From NCBI GenBank assembly GCA_016288215.1, contig JAEEYQ010000055.1, positions 1 through 64,000 on the forward strand: a DNA stretch of 64,000 nt. The letters are read 5' to 3'. This DNA comes from Lentisphaeria bacterium (GTDB taxonomy: Bacteria; Verrucomicrobiota; Lentisphaeria; Oligosphaerales; Oligosphaeraceae). Both the position numbers and the translations under genes were made by a program. Shown piece after piece: positions 39,980 through 48,526 of the stretch. Each line of letters starts with the position of its first letter. Within the stretch, counting starts at the first letter, position 1. The notes beneath the pieces were generated by a model, which saw only the letters and a program-made list of their open reading frames with translations, searched no databases and was not told the origin of the DNA.

Positions 39980-42289
39980 TCAGTTCCCCACGTTTTGATC
40001 GGCGCGGATCATGATGATGGAGTCCACGGTGATGTCTTTGACTTCCTCCGGCGGCCGATTCACGGGAGCCAGCCAGAGGTATTGGGAGAGGGCGAAGGGG
40101 ACGGGCTCCGTCTCGATGGTGACATAGTCCTTGCCCGCGCATTCGCTGACCTTAATATCTCTGAGATAGTCATTTCCGGCTTTTCCGGCATTGTAGACGC
40201 CGAACTGGACAGCGACACCGTCCTTCGCGTCCGCATCGCAGCGCAGGCGGATGAGATATTTCCATTTGCGTCCCACGCCGTAGTAGGAGCCGATGTGGTT
40301 TTGAATGGCCCATTGGTTATGGTTGGCCTTCATGCAAATGGCCTTGCCGCTAAAGGCGGCAGGGTCGTCCACCACATTGACCAAGCTGTCAAGGAAGTAG
40401 ATGTTGAAGGTCTGTGGCCACAGCACGTCCCATGTGCCGTCGGGCAGGTTGCGGCATGCTTCGGGCAGGTTGTCGCGGCGGACTTCAAAAGGCTTGAGAA
40501 GGCCTTCCAACTGCTCCTTGTAGGAGGAAATGCTCTGGCCGCCCTCCCGCCAGGTGGCCGGATTCCATTTGTCGAACTGGCGGAACAGGTCCTCCTTGAT
40601 GGCTGTGATCGCGTTTTGGGATATGAGGGCGTCGACGGTCTGGGTGCTGAAGAAGGCCTCTCTCTGCATGTTGAAATAGCTGAGGAGGGTGGAGACGTCC
40701 AACGAGATGCGCTCGCGGTGGACGCGCTCCGCGAGGACGGGGTTGTCCTTCACGGCGTCCTCCGCCTGTTGGAAGAGGGCACGGGCCTTGATGAGGTCGG
40801 CGCCCGTCAGCCAATGCTGAACGTTGTCGTTGTAGCAGGGCAGCCGCGAGCCGGATTTCTCCATGCAGTCGCAGAGGAAGTCGATGTAGTTCAGCAGCAG
40901 CGGTCCCGCGGCGCCGTAGTAGCCGTTGAAGAACTCCTGCGCCAGCGCCTTTTCGTCCAGGTTGGGGTTCCACAGCAGATGGGCGACGATCCACGCCCGC
41001 GGGCGAACGAAGTCCCCCGTGCTGCAGCCCGCGTCCCCCTGCTCGAAGATGCCGATGGCGTGGTGTTTGGCGAAGAAGCGGAGGTCGTTGCCCAGGTTGC
41101 GGTAATTGGGCTGGAGCAGCATGTAGTTGCTGAAGTTCGTGATGTAGTTCCAGATGTAGAGGTTCTTGGCGATGGCGCTCCAGTCCTCGATGTCCTTGCG
41201 GAAGCTGGCGTTTTGAGGACCGTCCTCCAGCGGCTGCGAGAAGTCCATTTCGATGCTGCAGAGTCGGACCACCACATTGTCGGCGGGGCGGGTGATTTTG
41301 GGGGCATGTCTAGTGTATTGATAGGCAAGGGTTTCGATGAAGAAGTCCGGATACTGCTTCCGGATGTCCGCCGCGACGGCGTTGACGAAGCGCAGCAGCA
41401 GGCCGGAGGGGCTGCCTTCCTCCTCTTCGATGGCCTTGCAGGCGGGGCACTGGCAGTTTCCCCTCCAGTCGTTCTGCGAGACGGAGATCATGCCGGCGGT
41501 GGGGTCTTGCGCAATCTTCTCCAGGCAGACTTTGACGAATTCCTTCCGCATCTCTTCATTGGTAAGGCAGAGCTGGCCGTAATCGCCGAAACGCTCGCCC
41601 TTTTCGTTCATGCTGTACCATTCGGGGTGCTTCTCGAAGTAGGTCTGCGGCGGCAGCCATTGATAGAAGGTGTGACACCAGCCGATGATGGAGCGGTGGC
41701 CGCCGTATTCCTCCGGAATGCCGGAGAAATGGCCTGTGTCCTTCAGGCGGGCCGCGAAGGGCGTGTCCCGATGGAGTTCCCAATAGAAGGTCTCGCGGCA
41801 GACAAAGGTGGGGGCGTATTCGATGTCCCGCTTCTGGATGACAAGCTTGGAGGGGATATAGGTGTCTTCATGAGTCCACCAGCGGACGCCCAGCAACTCC
41901 TCCAAAAAGGTGTAGACGGCGTAGAGGGGACCCCGCGGCATCTGGCCGTTGAGGTAGATGTCGCCGTCCACGAAGCGGATGGAGATGGTGTCCGGCTTGG
42001 CGTTGGCGAAGGTGGGGTCGGGGAAGACGGCGGCGGCGCCTTTCGTGGGGCCGACGTGGATGGCCCGCCGCCCTTCGGGGCGCTGCGACTCCGCCACGAT
42101 GTCAAAATGGGAGTTGGGGAACTGGTTCATGTGGTCGGCCAGCTCCTTGGCGGCGGTCTGGATGACCACAGGCGGATTGTCTGGCGTGACAATCACATAG
42201 GAAGGGGTGAGGTCGGCGGCCAGCGCCATGCTTTGGATGGCGGCCAGGCAGCCGAGTACGGCGGAACAAAAGATGTGAGTTGCTTTCAT
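39980..42289 (-). CDS. Exported DUF4838-domain protein
   Basis: 769 residues, signal peptide about 1-22. The N-terminal part (TPDNPPVVIQTAAKELADHM) resembles the alpha-glucuronidase N domain. The DUF4838 core has WRGNCQCPACKAIEEE, the same Cys-x-Cys-x-x-Cys motif as in the paralogue at 21322-23640, and the YPDFFIETLAYQY strand. The C-terminal 150 residues form a beta-sandwich (GSYYGVGRKWKYLIRLRCDA), unlike the CBM9 domain of the paralogue. Probable glycosidase-like enzyme acting outside the cytoplasm. It starts the DUF4838, SGNH, Gfo/Idh/MocA operon. An AATTAGG array and CTAGA units lie upstream. Confidence 0.78.
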   Translation of the reverse strand: MKATHIFCSAVLGCLAAIQSMALAADLTPSYVIVTPDNPPVVIQTAAKELADHMNQFPNSHFDIVAESQRPEGRRAIHVGPTKGAAAVFPDPTFANAKPDTISIRFVDGDIYLNGQMPRGPLYAVYTFLEELLGVRWWTHEDTYIPSKLVIQKRDIEYAPTFVCRETFYWELHRDTPFAARLKDTGHFSGIPEEYGGHRSIIGWCHTFYQWLPPQTYFEKHPEWYSMNEKGERFGDYGQLCLTNEEMRKEFVKVCLEKIAQDPTAGMISVSQNDWRGNCQCPACKAIEEEEGSPSGLLLRFVNAVAADIRKQYPDFFIETLAYQYTRHAPKITRPADNVVVRLCSIEMDFSQPLEDGPQNASFRKDIEDWSAIAKNLYIWNYITNFSNYMLLQPNYRNLGNDLRFFAKHHAIGIFEQGDAGCSTGDFVRPRAWIVAHLLWNPNLDEKALAQEFFNGYYGAAGPLLLNYIDFLCDCMEKSGSRLPCYNDNVQHWLTGADLIKARALFQQAEDAVKDNPVLAERVHRERISLDVSTLLSYFNMQREAFFSTQTVDALISQNAITAIKEDLFRQFDKWNPATWREGGQSISSYKEQLEGLLKPFEVRRDNLPEACRNLPDGTWDVLWPQTFNIYFLDSLVNVVDDPAAFSGKAICMKANHNQWAIQNHIGSYYGVGRKWKYLIRLRCDADAKDGVAVQFGVYNAGKAGNDYLRDIKVSECAGKDYVTIETEPVPFALSQYLWLAPVNRPPEEVKDITVDSIIMIRADQNVGN

Positions 42290-42305
42290 GAGGACCCTTC
42301 TTGGT

Positions 42306-42392
42306 TAATTAGGAATTAGAAATTAGAAATTAGGAATTAGGAACTAGGAATTAGAAATTTAACTAGAGCTTCTAGAGGCTCTTGAGCTAGCT
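42306..42392. repeat. AATTAGG array joined to CTAGA units
   Basis: AATTAGAAATTAGG units (42306-42360) run straight into CTAGAGCTTCTAGAGG units (42363-42392). The same order is seen at 53789-53984 and 55419-55498. Confidence 0.9.
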
Positions 42393-42411
42393 ATGGAATA
42401 AGAGGTTGTTG

Positions 42412-43671
42412 TCATTGAGCATCATAGAATTTACGCAGCGTTTCAAGCGACCGCAGAAAGTCCGCCGCCGCGTTGTTCAGCTCCTTGCCACGTCCTTCGT
42501 CCATGGCACCGCCTGAAGGCTTTTGCCCGAGAACCTTGCCGACGGCGGCGGCAACGTCCGGATCGCCCGGATTGGACTCAAGTTCCTTTAGGAGAACTGG
42601 CAGCGCGTCCAGCGACCCGCTTCTGCCAAGGGATTCAATGGCGCGTCTCCGCAGTGCGCCGTCGTCCGATTTCAGGGCGTTTGCCAAATCGCCGATGAAG
42701 CCTTGCTGCGTCTCGGAGAAGGTCGAAAGCCACTTGCCCTGCATCTGCGCCGCCGCAGAGAGGAGTTTTGCGTCCTTTGAATTGGCTCCGATGCGGTGCA
42801 GGATTTTCGCCGTGCCGTCGGCCTCGGGCATTGGAAGCCCGCGAAGGTAGAGCATGAGCTCTTCGGGCTTGTCGTCGGGAGACTCCGAAAGCGCCAGCGC
42901 CTTCTCAAGGCAATGCTTCCAGGCGTCCTCCTTCGGCATGGACTTCAACTCCTGCTCGAGTTTCTCGTCATCTCCATTTTTCCGTTTGTATGTTGTTTTG
43001 GGCTCCTGTGTTTCAATGCTTGTTTCCGAATTAAGATTGTCATGTTGAGAAGAAACAATGATAGCTAGTCTGTTGTTATCTACACTTTCAGTTTGAATCT
43101 GCTTGCAGCATAGTTCATCCAATGATTTAAAGAGTTCATGATAACCGTTGTCGATAGAACCTTTTGGGCAATAGATATAAAAACATGCATTGGCTCTTGA
43201 AAATGACAGAGCTCTATCATCGACGCAAACGGCATAGTCGCCATACTCGAAGCCATTGTCTTTCTCCAATAATCGGACCTGTGTCCGATGTGAACAAAGC
43301 AATTGATAATGAGCAAGATTTGCGAATAACGCTTCTATTGCATCTTTTTTCGAATTATATAATCTAATATTGATAAATTTGATTTTGTCTTTGTCTTTAA
43401 ATTTGACATTATTGAAAATGATTTCATTTTTGTTATTTGATTCGTATTTGTCATAGGTATAGATATTATTAAAAATATCGCTGTGAATTTTTAAAACCTG
43501 AATATTCTTGTTATCTACTTGGAGTGCATTATCCTCATAATGACATGTTTTCTTTAATTGCACGATATAATCATCAATAAAAGACTGCGTAGAATCTTCT
43601 TTTGCTTGAACATTAATCATGATTCCTATTGCAAGAATCAAAAATGCACTTGGGAAAAAATTTTTTATCAT
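42412..43671 (-). CDS. Exported HEAT-repeat protein with AT-rich N-terminal half
   Basis: 419 residues from the ATG at 43671. The start is chosen because GGAGGG lies just upstream and the signal peptide MIKNFFPSAFLILAIGIMINVQA begins there; the GGAGGG overlaps the stop of the upstream frameshifted gene (TAATGGAGGG), so coupling is likely. Residues 1-200 are rich in Lys, Asn, Ile and encoded by AT-rich DNA; residues 210-419 are GC-rich and contain at least one HEAT-like unit (LRRRAIESLGRSGSLDALPVLLKEL). No enzyme motif was found. Function unknown; HEAT sequences usually bind proteins. The abrupt base change near 43000 suggests a chimera. Confidence 0.6.
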   Translation of the reverse strand: MIKNFFPSAFLILAIGIMINVQAKEDSTQSFIDDYIVQLKKTCHYEDNALQVDNKNIQVLKIHSDIFNNIYTYDKYESNNKNEIIFNNVKFKDKDKIKFINIRLYNSKKDAIEALFANLAHYQLLCSHRTQVRLLEKDNGFEYGDYAVCVDDRALSFSRANACFYIYCPKGSIDNGYHELFKSLDELCCKQIQTESVDNNRLAIIVSSQHDNLNSETSIETQEPKTTYKRKNGDDEKLEQELKSMPKEDAWKHCLEKALALSESPDDKPEELMLYLRGLPMPEADGTAKILHRIGANSKDAKLLSAAAQMQGKWLSTFSETQQGFIGDLANALKSDDGALRRRAIESLGRSGSLDALPVLLKELESNPGDPDVAAAVGKVLGQKPSGGAMDEGRGKELNNAAADFLRSLETLRKFYDAQ

Positions 43672-43685
43672 TGCATATCCCTCCA

Positions 43686-44019
43686 TTAGTGGATTGGATA
43701 AAAGGGGACGGATGAACTCTGAACAGAGTTTTCATCAATAGGATCTACAAGCTTTCCTCTATAATCGTCAAACATGATATTGGGCGTACCAATCCTTCGG
43801 CCCATGACACCGCCATCTCCAGCACCCTGTTCCAGGGGGACTCCTGAGGTTCTTCGGAACTGACGAATAAAAATGGCCATCTCCTGACGTGCACGTCTCA
43901 ATTCCCCTGATATCAAACGTGTAATTGGGCAGGAAATACCAGTTCTCTGCTGCTCTTGAAAAGGAGATTGCCATCGTCAAGAGCAACAAAGCCATTGTAT
44001 TCATCTGAAATTTATTCAT
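43686..44019 (-). pseudogene. Short exported protein broken by a one-base frameshift
   Basis: From the ATG at 44019 the sequence encodes a signal peptide (MNKFQMNTMALLLLTMAISFSRAAENWYF) and PNYTFDI. At the GGGG run near 43908-43911 the frame is lost and the original frame ends soon after. In the next frame ELRRARQEMAIFIRQ and a 60-residue tail ending in VPFYPIH continue to a stop at 43686. The whole span is 334 bases, one more than a multiple of three, so one extra G explains it. Removing it gives a protein of about 110 residues. The stop overlaps the ribosome site of the HEAT gene. A sequencing error is possible. Confidence 0.55.
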
Positions 44020-44119
44020 TGTATAGTTATCTTCGGCTATTCTGCAAAATAAGGGAAGGGCAGCGAGAAGGGGCTTTGAATCGTTCCTTATGAATTGGCG
44101 GTTGGCGGTCACATTGGGT

Positions 44120-47100
44120 TCATTTCACGGTGAGTTGGAAGTCGCGTTGGAGGCCGCTGGCGAGGCAGCGGACATGAACGTTGACGGTTCCGGCGGCCAT
44201 GTTGGGCGGCACCACGTCCTGAATCCGCAGCGTGCCATCGACCGCCGCATGGAAGCCGCTGGGCGGCAGGCGGTTGCCGTTTGCGTCCGTCATGGCAATC
44301 TCCAATGGCAGAATGGCGTTGACGGGCTTGCCATTGTCGTCCACAATCTGGAAGATCAGCTCGCAGGACTCGCCTTTTGCGGGCTGTGACGGCTCGCAGG
44401 CGAAGGTCAGGTCGTGGATGGACTGGTCCTTCAGCAGCAGGATGATTTTGCCCTCCGCCGCCGCGAAGTCCAGGTCCATGACGGTGGAGGCGGCGTCGCT
44501 GCGGAAGGGGACCGAACGGTGATTGACAAGGTCGTAAGCGGCTTTTGTGCCGTGACTTATGGTGACTGTTCCGTGGTTGGGCAGGCCGTCTTCCATCAGG
44601 CGGCGCCATTGGCCCACGTAGTCGCCGAAGGTGCGTTTGTCGTTGAGGGCGAAGCAGTAGTCGGCGCCGTCTCGGCCGCGACGATAGAGGACGATGTCTG
44701 GATTGTCCGTCTTCATGGGGGCTTCGTAGATGCCCTTGAGCATGGCGGCGATGTCGCTGCCCAACTTTTGAAGGGCCTTTTTGGTGCCTTCGGGGTCGGT
44801 GCTGACGCGGGGAACGGAATGGATGCGGAGATCGACCATCAGCGCGGGCGTGGTGTATTCGTCCCCCACCAGGACGACGCCCTTGCGCTGCAGTTCCTGT
44901 AATTTTGCAAGTATTTGATCATCAAGGACTTCCGCGCTTGGCACAAAAAGCACCGCAGGAAGCTTCGCCACCTTGTCCTGCAGAAAATGCTCCTCGTAGT
45001 AGATGCGCGGCTGCAGGGCGGCCCATTGGAGGGCGAGATGGAGGTCGGCGGCCCAGTTGACGCTCCAGCCTTCGGCGAAGAGGGCGGGGGAATGCAGATT
45101 TGCCGTAAAGCTTTCCAATATCGCGATTTCCGGCGTGTATTCGGGGACTTTCTTCAGGACGGGGCCGAGGGGCTTGACCACGCCGTTGAGCAGCTCCTTG
45201 AGGGCGACTTTCGTGTCGCCGTTGGTGTAGCGGTAGCTGTGGGGCAACGGGCCAAGCAGGGAGCCGGTACCATGGTACATGATGGCGTCTAGCCGGCGGG
45301 AGATCTTGCTCCAGAAGGCGATGCGCAGGATGTCCGGCGGAATGGTGATGAAGGCGGCGTCCTTTTCGGTTTCGAGCCATTTGGGGGGATTGGCCACCTC
45401 CACGTTTTGAGGGGCGATTTGGCTGCGGTAGCAGATGACCTGCGTCATGCTGGAGAGCTTCTGGCCGGGTCTGCCGGCGGCCATGGCGGCGATTTCATCG
45501 GTGGCCTGCGCGATTTTGATGGGGTCGGGGTAGGCGTAGGTCCATTGGTTGAGCATGTCCACATGGCCGCCGGAGCCCCACAGCGGCGGCACGCGCACGG
45601 CGGGGTCGAAGAAGGTGGTGAAATGGTGGTGGATGTGGCGGTGCAGCGTGTCGCTCAGCAGCGTCTGAAGCGTGTTCCATCCGTCGCCCTCCCGCCAGAA
45701 CCAATGGTAGAAGACCTGCTCGGGGGAGTCCGCCGCGATGATGCGGTCCCATGGGAAGTCTGGCCGGCTTCTGTGGGAGATGGGGTATTTCATGGTGACC
45801 TGCTCAGGAATGTCATATCCTGCAAATTGCTTGAAATCAGCGGGTTCGGTGCCGCCGAAGGACGGCCGCGTGCCGTCGCGCACCTCGCTGTTGATCAGCG
45901 CCATGTCCCAGGCGGGGTGGTCGCCGAGGGCCAGCGCGGAGGATTTCACGTCCGCCGCATATTCGTCGCGAAGGGCGGGGTTGCTGGCCTCCGCGTTGAG
46001 GCGGGGGTAGGGGACGCCTTGGCGGTCGGTGCGCAGAAAGCGTTTGCGGCCTTCGAAGCGGTATTTGGTGGAGGCGGCGCAATAGCCGTAGAGGCCGGCC
46101 TTGAGCAGAGTGTCCAGGCTTTCCATGTCGGCGGGGCGGTTTTTGGGGTCATAGGGGCCGTTGGCGGTGAAGCCGACGCAGCTCTGGTGGGTGAAGCCTA
46201 TGTCGTGGATGAGGGCGTTGTCGGGGTCGTAGCCCCACAGCAGGACGGTCATGAAGTCGCCGTAGGCGGGCACGATGGTGACGTCAAAAGTCTGGGCGGC
46301 AAGGACTTCGCCATTTTCGTCACGGAGGGTCATCTCCAGTGGATAGGATTGTTCAAGTCCCCATGAGTCAATGGGATAGACAAATTCCATCTGCCCATGG
46401 GCCGCGATGGAGGGTGTCTTCGGTTTCAGCTCTTGCCCTGCGAAGGTCGCCGCGAGGGACAGGTTCTCAAGGGGGGTGTCCGTGAAGTTGTAGAGGGTGG
46501 GATGGAGGAGCAGGGTGCCGTTGCCTTCGCCGCGCTCGAAGACCTTGCGTTGCAGCATGATGGTGATGGGATGATATTCCGCCTGCCGCAGGGTGATGCG
46601 GCGGATGGCGCCGCCGAAGGGCTGATAGACGGAGCCGATGCGGTCGCCGAGGCAGACCGGAAGCTGCGCAGGGGAGACGACGCCCGGCGCGATGGTGGCG
46701 ACGCCGACGGCCTTCCCGTCGAACTGAAAGCTGACCCGGCCCGTGCCGTTGAAGGACATGACCACCGTATGTTCCGTGTCCGTAGGGATTTGGATAACGT
46801 GGCTCTCGGCGGAGGCACTGTTTTGTCCATAGCCGAACACGGCGAAAATGCGGTAGGTGGATGTGGCCGCGCCGGCGGGCTTCAGGCCGACCATGAAGCC
46901 GGAATGGTAGGGGCGGTTCTTTTCCTCTTGGTTGGGGGCGACGACGTATTTGCTGTCATAGAAGAGGCTTGGGGTGGATTGGTTGCGTTTGAAGGCGCCG
47001 CTGAGGGAGAAGACGGCCTCGAAATCGAAGGCGTCGGGCGGCGTGTGGCGTGGATCGCGTTTCTTTTCGACGGCTCCGCCGGGCTTGCTGGTGTCGTCGT

Positions 47101-47281
47101 TGAGGTTGACCAACGCGCCGTCGATGATGGTCGTGCCGCCGCGGAGCTCCAGCTGTTCCCCGATGGCGGAGTCGCTGAAGTCCCATTGTGCAAGTATCTT
47201 TCCTGGAGCAACTTGTGCATTAATGGAAAAGCAGAGGGTGGTGAGGAGAATCAGCGGTAGGGGAAGGAGGGATTTTCGCAT
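44120..47281 (-). CDS. Large exported protein: LamG/concanavalin-like N-domain and TIM-barrel glycosidase-like core
   Basis: 1,053 residues from the ATG at 47281, preceded by AGGAG. The signal peptide ends near SINAQ. Residues 25-220 resemble a LamG/concanavalin fold (SFNGTGRVSFQFDGKAVG). A beta linker follows, then a barrel-like part (DIGFTHQSCVGFTANG through FYHWFWREGDGWN), as in GH42-like and other clan-A enzymes. From about 790 a Rossmann-like domain (LPAVLFVPSAEVLDD, VLVGDEYTTPAL) recalls the beta-galactosidase trimerisation domain. The last 150 residues are a beta sandwich. Exact GH family unknown. The HEAT/jelly-roll lipoprotein gene lies just upstream on the same strand with a 15-base gap. 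Confidence 0.68.
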   Translation of the reverse strand: MRKSLLPLPLILLTTLCFSINAQVAPGKILAQWDFSDSAIGEQLELRGGTTIIDGALVNLNDDTSKPGGAVEKKRDPRHTPPDAFDFEAVFSLSGAFKRNQSTPSLFYDSKYVVAPNQEEKNRPYHSGFMVGLKPAGAATSTYRIFAVFGYGQNSASAESHVIQIPTDTEHTVVMSFNGTGRVSFQFDGKAVGVATIAPGVVSPAQLPVCLGDRIGSVYQPFGGAIRRITLRQAEYHPITIMLQRKVFERGEGNGTLLLHPTLYNFTDTPLENLSLAATFAGQELKPKTPSIAAHGQMEFVYPIDSWGLEQSYPLEMTLRDENGEVLAAQTFDVTIVPAYGDFMTVLLWGYDPDNALIHDIGFTHQSCVGFTANGPYDPKNRPADMESLDTLLKAGLYGYCAASTKYRFEGRKRFLRTDRQGVPYPRLNAEASNPALRDEYAADVKSSALALGDHPAWDMALINSEVRDGTRPSFGGTEPADFKQFAGYDIPEQVTMKYPISHRSRPDFPWDRIIAADSPEQVFYHWFWREGDGWNTLQTLLSDTLHRHIHHHFTTFFDPAVRVPPLWGSGGHVDMLNQWTYAYPDPIKIAQATDEIAAMAAGRPGQKLSSMTQVICYRSQIAPQNVEVANPPKWLETEKDAAFITIPPDILRIAFWSKISRRLDAIMYHGTGSLLGPLPHSYRYTNGDTKVALKELLNGVVKPLGPVLKKVPEYTPEIAILESFTANLHSPALFAEGWSVNWAADLHLALQWAALQPRIYYEEHFLQDKVAKLPAVLFVPSAEVLDDQILAKLQELQRKGVVLVGDEYTTPALMVDLRIHSVPRVSTDPEGTKKALQKLGSDIAAMLKGIYEAPMKTDNPDIVLYRRGRDGADYCFALNDKRTFGDYVGQWRRLMEDGLPNHGTVTISHGTKAAYDLVNHRSVPFRSDAASTVMDLDFAAAEGKIILLLKDQSIHDLTFACEPSQPAKGESCELIFQIVDDNGKPVNAILPLEIAMTDANGNRLPPSGFHAAVDGTLRIQDVVPPNMAAGTVNVHVRCLASGLQRDFQLTVK

Positions 47282-47296
47282 ATTATTCTCCTGCAA

Positions 47297-48220
47297 TTAC
47301 TTGAGAATCTCGATATGGACGGGTTTGGTGATGCCGCCGGCGCGGCCCGTGTCCAGAATGCGCACGGTGAGGACATTTTCGCCGCCCCAGCGGGCCTCTT
47401 GGGTGCCGTCCATGGCGAAGGGCATGTCCACGCCCATTTCGCCCAAATCATGGCAGCCGAGGTAAATGCCGTTGAGCCAGACCCATGCGGACTCGTCGAC
47501 GCCGTCGAAGTGGATTTCGACCGCATTGTGGTCAATTTTGTCAGGCAGGGTGAAGCGGATACGGTACCACGCGATGCCGTTGTAGTCGTCCACGCCCTGA
47601 AACTCCCAGTAGCCGATGTCCATGGTGCGCCAGCCGCTGTCGTCGAAGTCGGTTCCGAAGACGTTTTTCGTGTGGGCGTCCTGCTGCGGGTCCGTCATGA
47701 AGCGCCAGCCCTTGAGGGGAAGGTCGATTTTCTGCACGACGGTGACTTCATGGTCCCAGCTGGCGTCGTTTCGCAGCAGCTTGATGTCCCGATGGAAGGG
47801 CCACGACGCCTTGACGGCGGTCTCGCGGGCGGCGGCGGTGCGCAGGGTCGGCAGGGCCTCTGTCAGCAGGGCGCGGGCTTCGGCGGACTGGGGGGCCAGT
47901 CCCGCCAGCGCCTCCACGGCGGTGAGTTCGACAAGCAGGTCGGAGTCCGCAAGGGCCTTCCGCAGCTGTGGCAGCGCTGCCGTGCCGTCTGCCTTCACGA
48001 GGCAGTAGAGCGCATAGCGGCGGATCTCTTCGTCCGAATCGTCCAGATGGCTTCGAATCAGCGACGGGTTCTCCGCAACTGCGGCGCGAAAGGCCTGACG
48101 GCGACGGACGGGGTGGTCGTCTAGGTTGCCATGAGGCGACCGACAGGAGGCGACGGCGATGGCCATGGCGGCGGCCAGAGCGAGACAGACGGTGGATGAG
48201 ATGGATTTGGCTAGCTTCAT
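47297..48220 (-). CDS. Lipoprotein with HEAT repeats and a GH2-like sugar-binding jelly roll
   Basis: 307 residues. Signal peptide with a lipobox: hydrophobic stretch then VASC, Cys26 as lipidated residue. Residues 35-130 contain HEAT/PBS-lyase-like units (RRYALYCLVKADGTAALPQLRKAL, VELTAVEALAGLAPQ). Residues 155-307 form a galactose-binding jelly roll like the N-domain of GH2 enzymes: DDSGWRTMDIGYWEFQG, WYRIRFTLPD, DGVDESAWVWLNG, LTVRILDTG. This pairing is uncommon. It may anchor a complex at the membrane with the 1,053-residue protein whose gene is 15 bases downstream. The start has only a weak ribosome site; the AT-rich palindrome at 48272-48295 is upstream. Confidence 0.72.
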   Translation of the reverse strand: MKLAKSISSTVCLALAAAMAIAVASCRSPHGNLDDHPVRRRQAFRAAVAENPSLIRSHLDDSDEEIRRYALYCLVKADGTAALPQLRKALADSDLLVELTAVEALAGLAPQSAEARALLTEALPTLRTAAARETAVKASWPFHRDIKLLRNDASWDHEVTVVQKIDLPLKGWRFMTDPQQDAHTKNVFGTDFDDSGWRTMDIGYWEFQGVDDYNGIAWYRIRFTLPDKIDHNAVEIHFDGVDESAWVWLNGIYLGCHDLGEMGVDMPFAMDGTQEARWGGENVLTVRILDTGRAGGITKPVHIEILK

Positions 48221-48526
48221 GCTGTTGTCATTTCGGGTGGATTGGATCCGATGGAACGGTGTGCCGTTTCCCTATACCATATATAATATATATGGACATT
48301 GCGGGATGGGCAATCCAGAGGAGGCGCGCTTCGGCGAAGTGTTCCACGGCCATCTGGAAGACCAGTTCCACATCCAGCGCCAGCTATCCCGACCCCGACG
48401 CGAACATCCGCATCGCCCCAGACGGCAGCTGCAATCCGTTCTGAATGACGGGAAGACCCACCCGACTGCCTCCATCAGAATCGGTCTGAACTGTTCAGAT
48501 TCCTGATGGCCGGAGAAAGCCAGTCA
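48221..48526. other. Intergenic region with AT-rich palindrome
   Basis: No gene is called here. It holds the palindrome at 48272-48295 and a GC-rich stretch (48296-48450). In one plus-strand frame that stretch ends in SYPDPDANIRIAPDGSCNPF before a stop, which looks protein-like but has no start or recognisable family. Confidence 0.5.
48272..48295. promoter_or_regulatory. AT-rich palindrome ACCATAT...ATATGG
   Basis: CTATACCATATATAATATATATGG. Arms CCATATATA and TATATATGG form a near-perfect palindrome. It lies 52 bases upstream of the HEAT/jelly-roll lipoprotein start. It is the same family as 11481, 25135, 53987 and 55500. Confidence 0.55.

Noticed and set aside
39554..42319. Open plus-strand frame of 921 codons opposite the DUF4838 and SGNH genes
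   Set aside because: It mirrors the codon pattern of the genuine minus-strand genes, has no family motif and no ribosome site. GC-rich antisense frames stay open by chance here.
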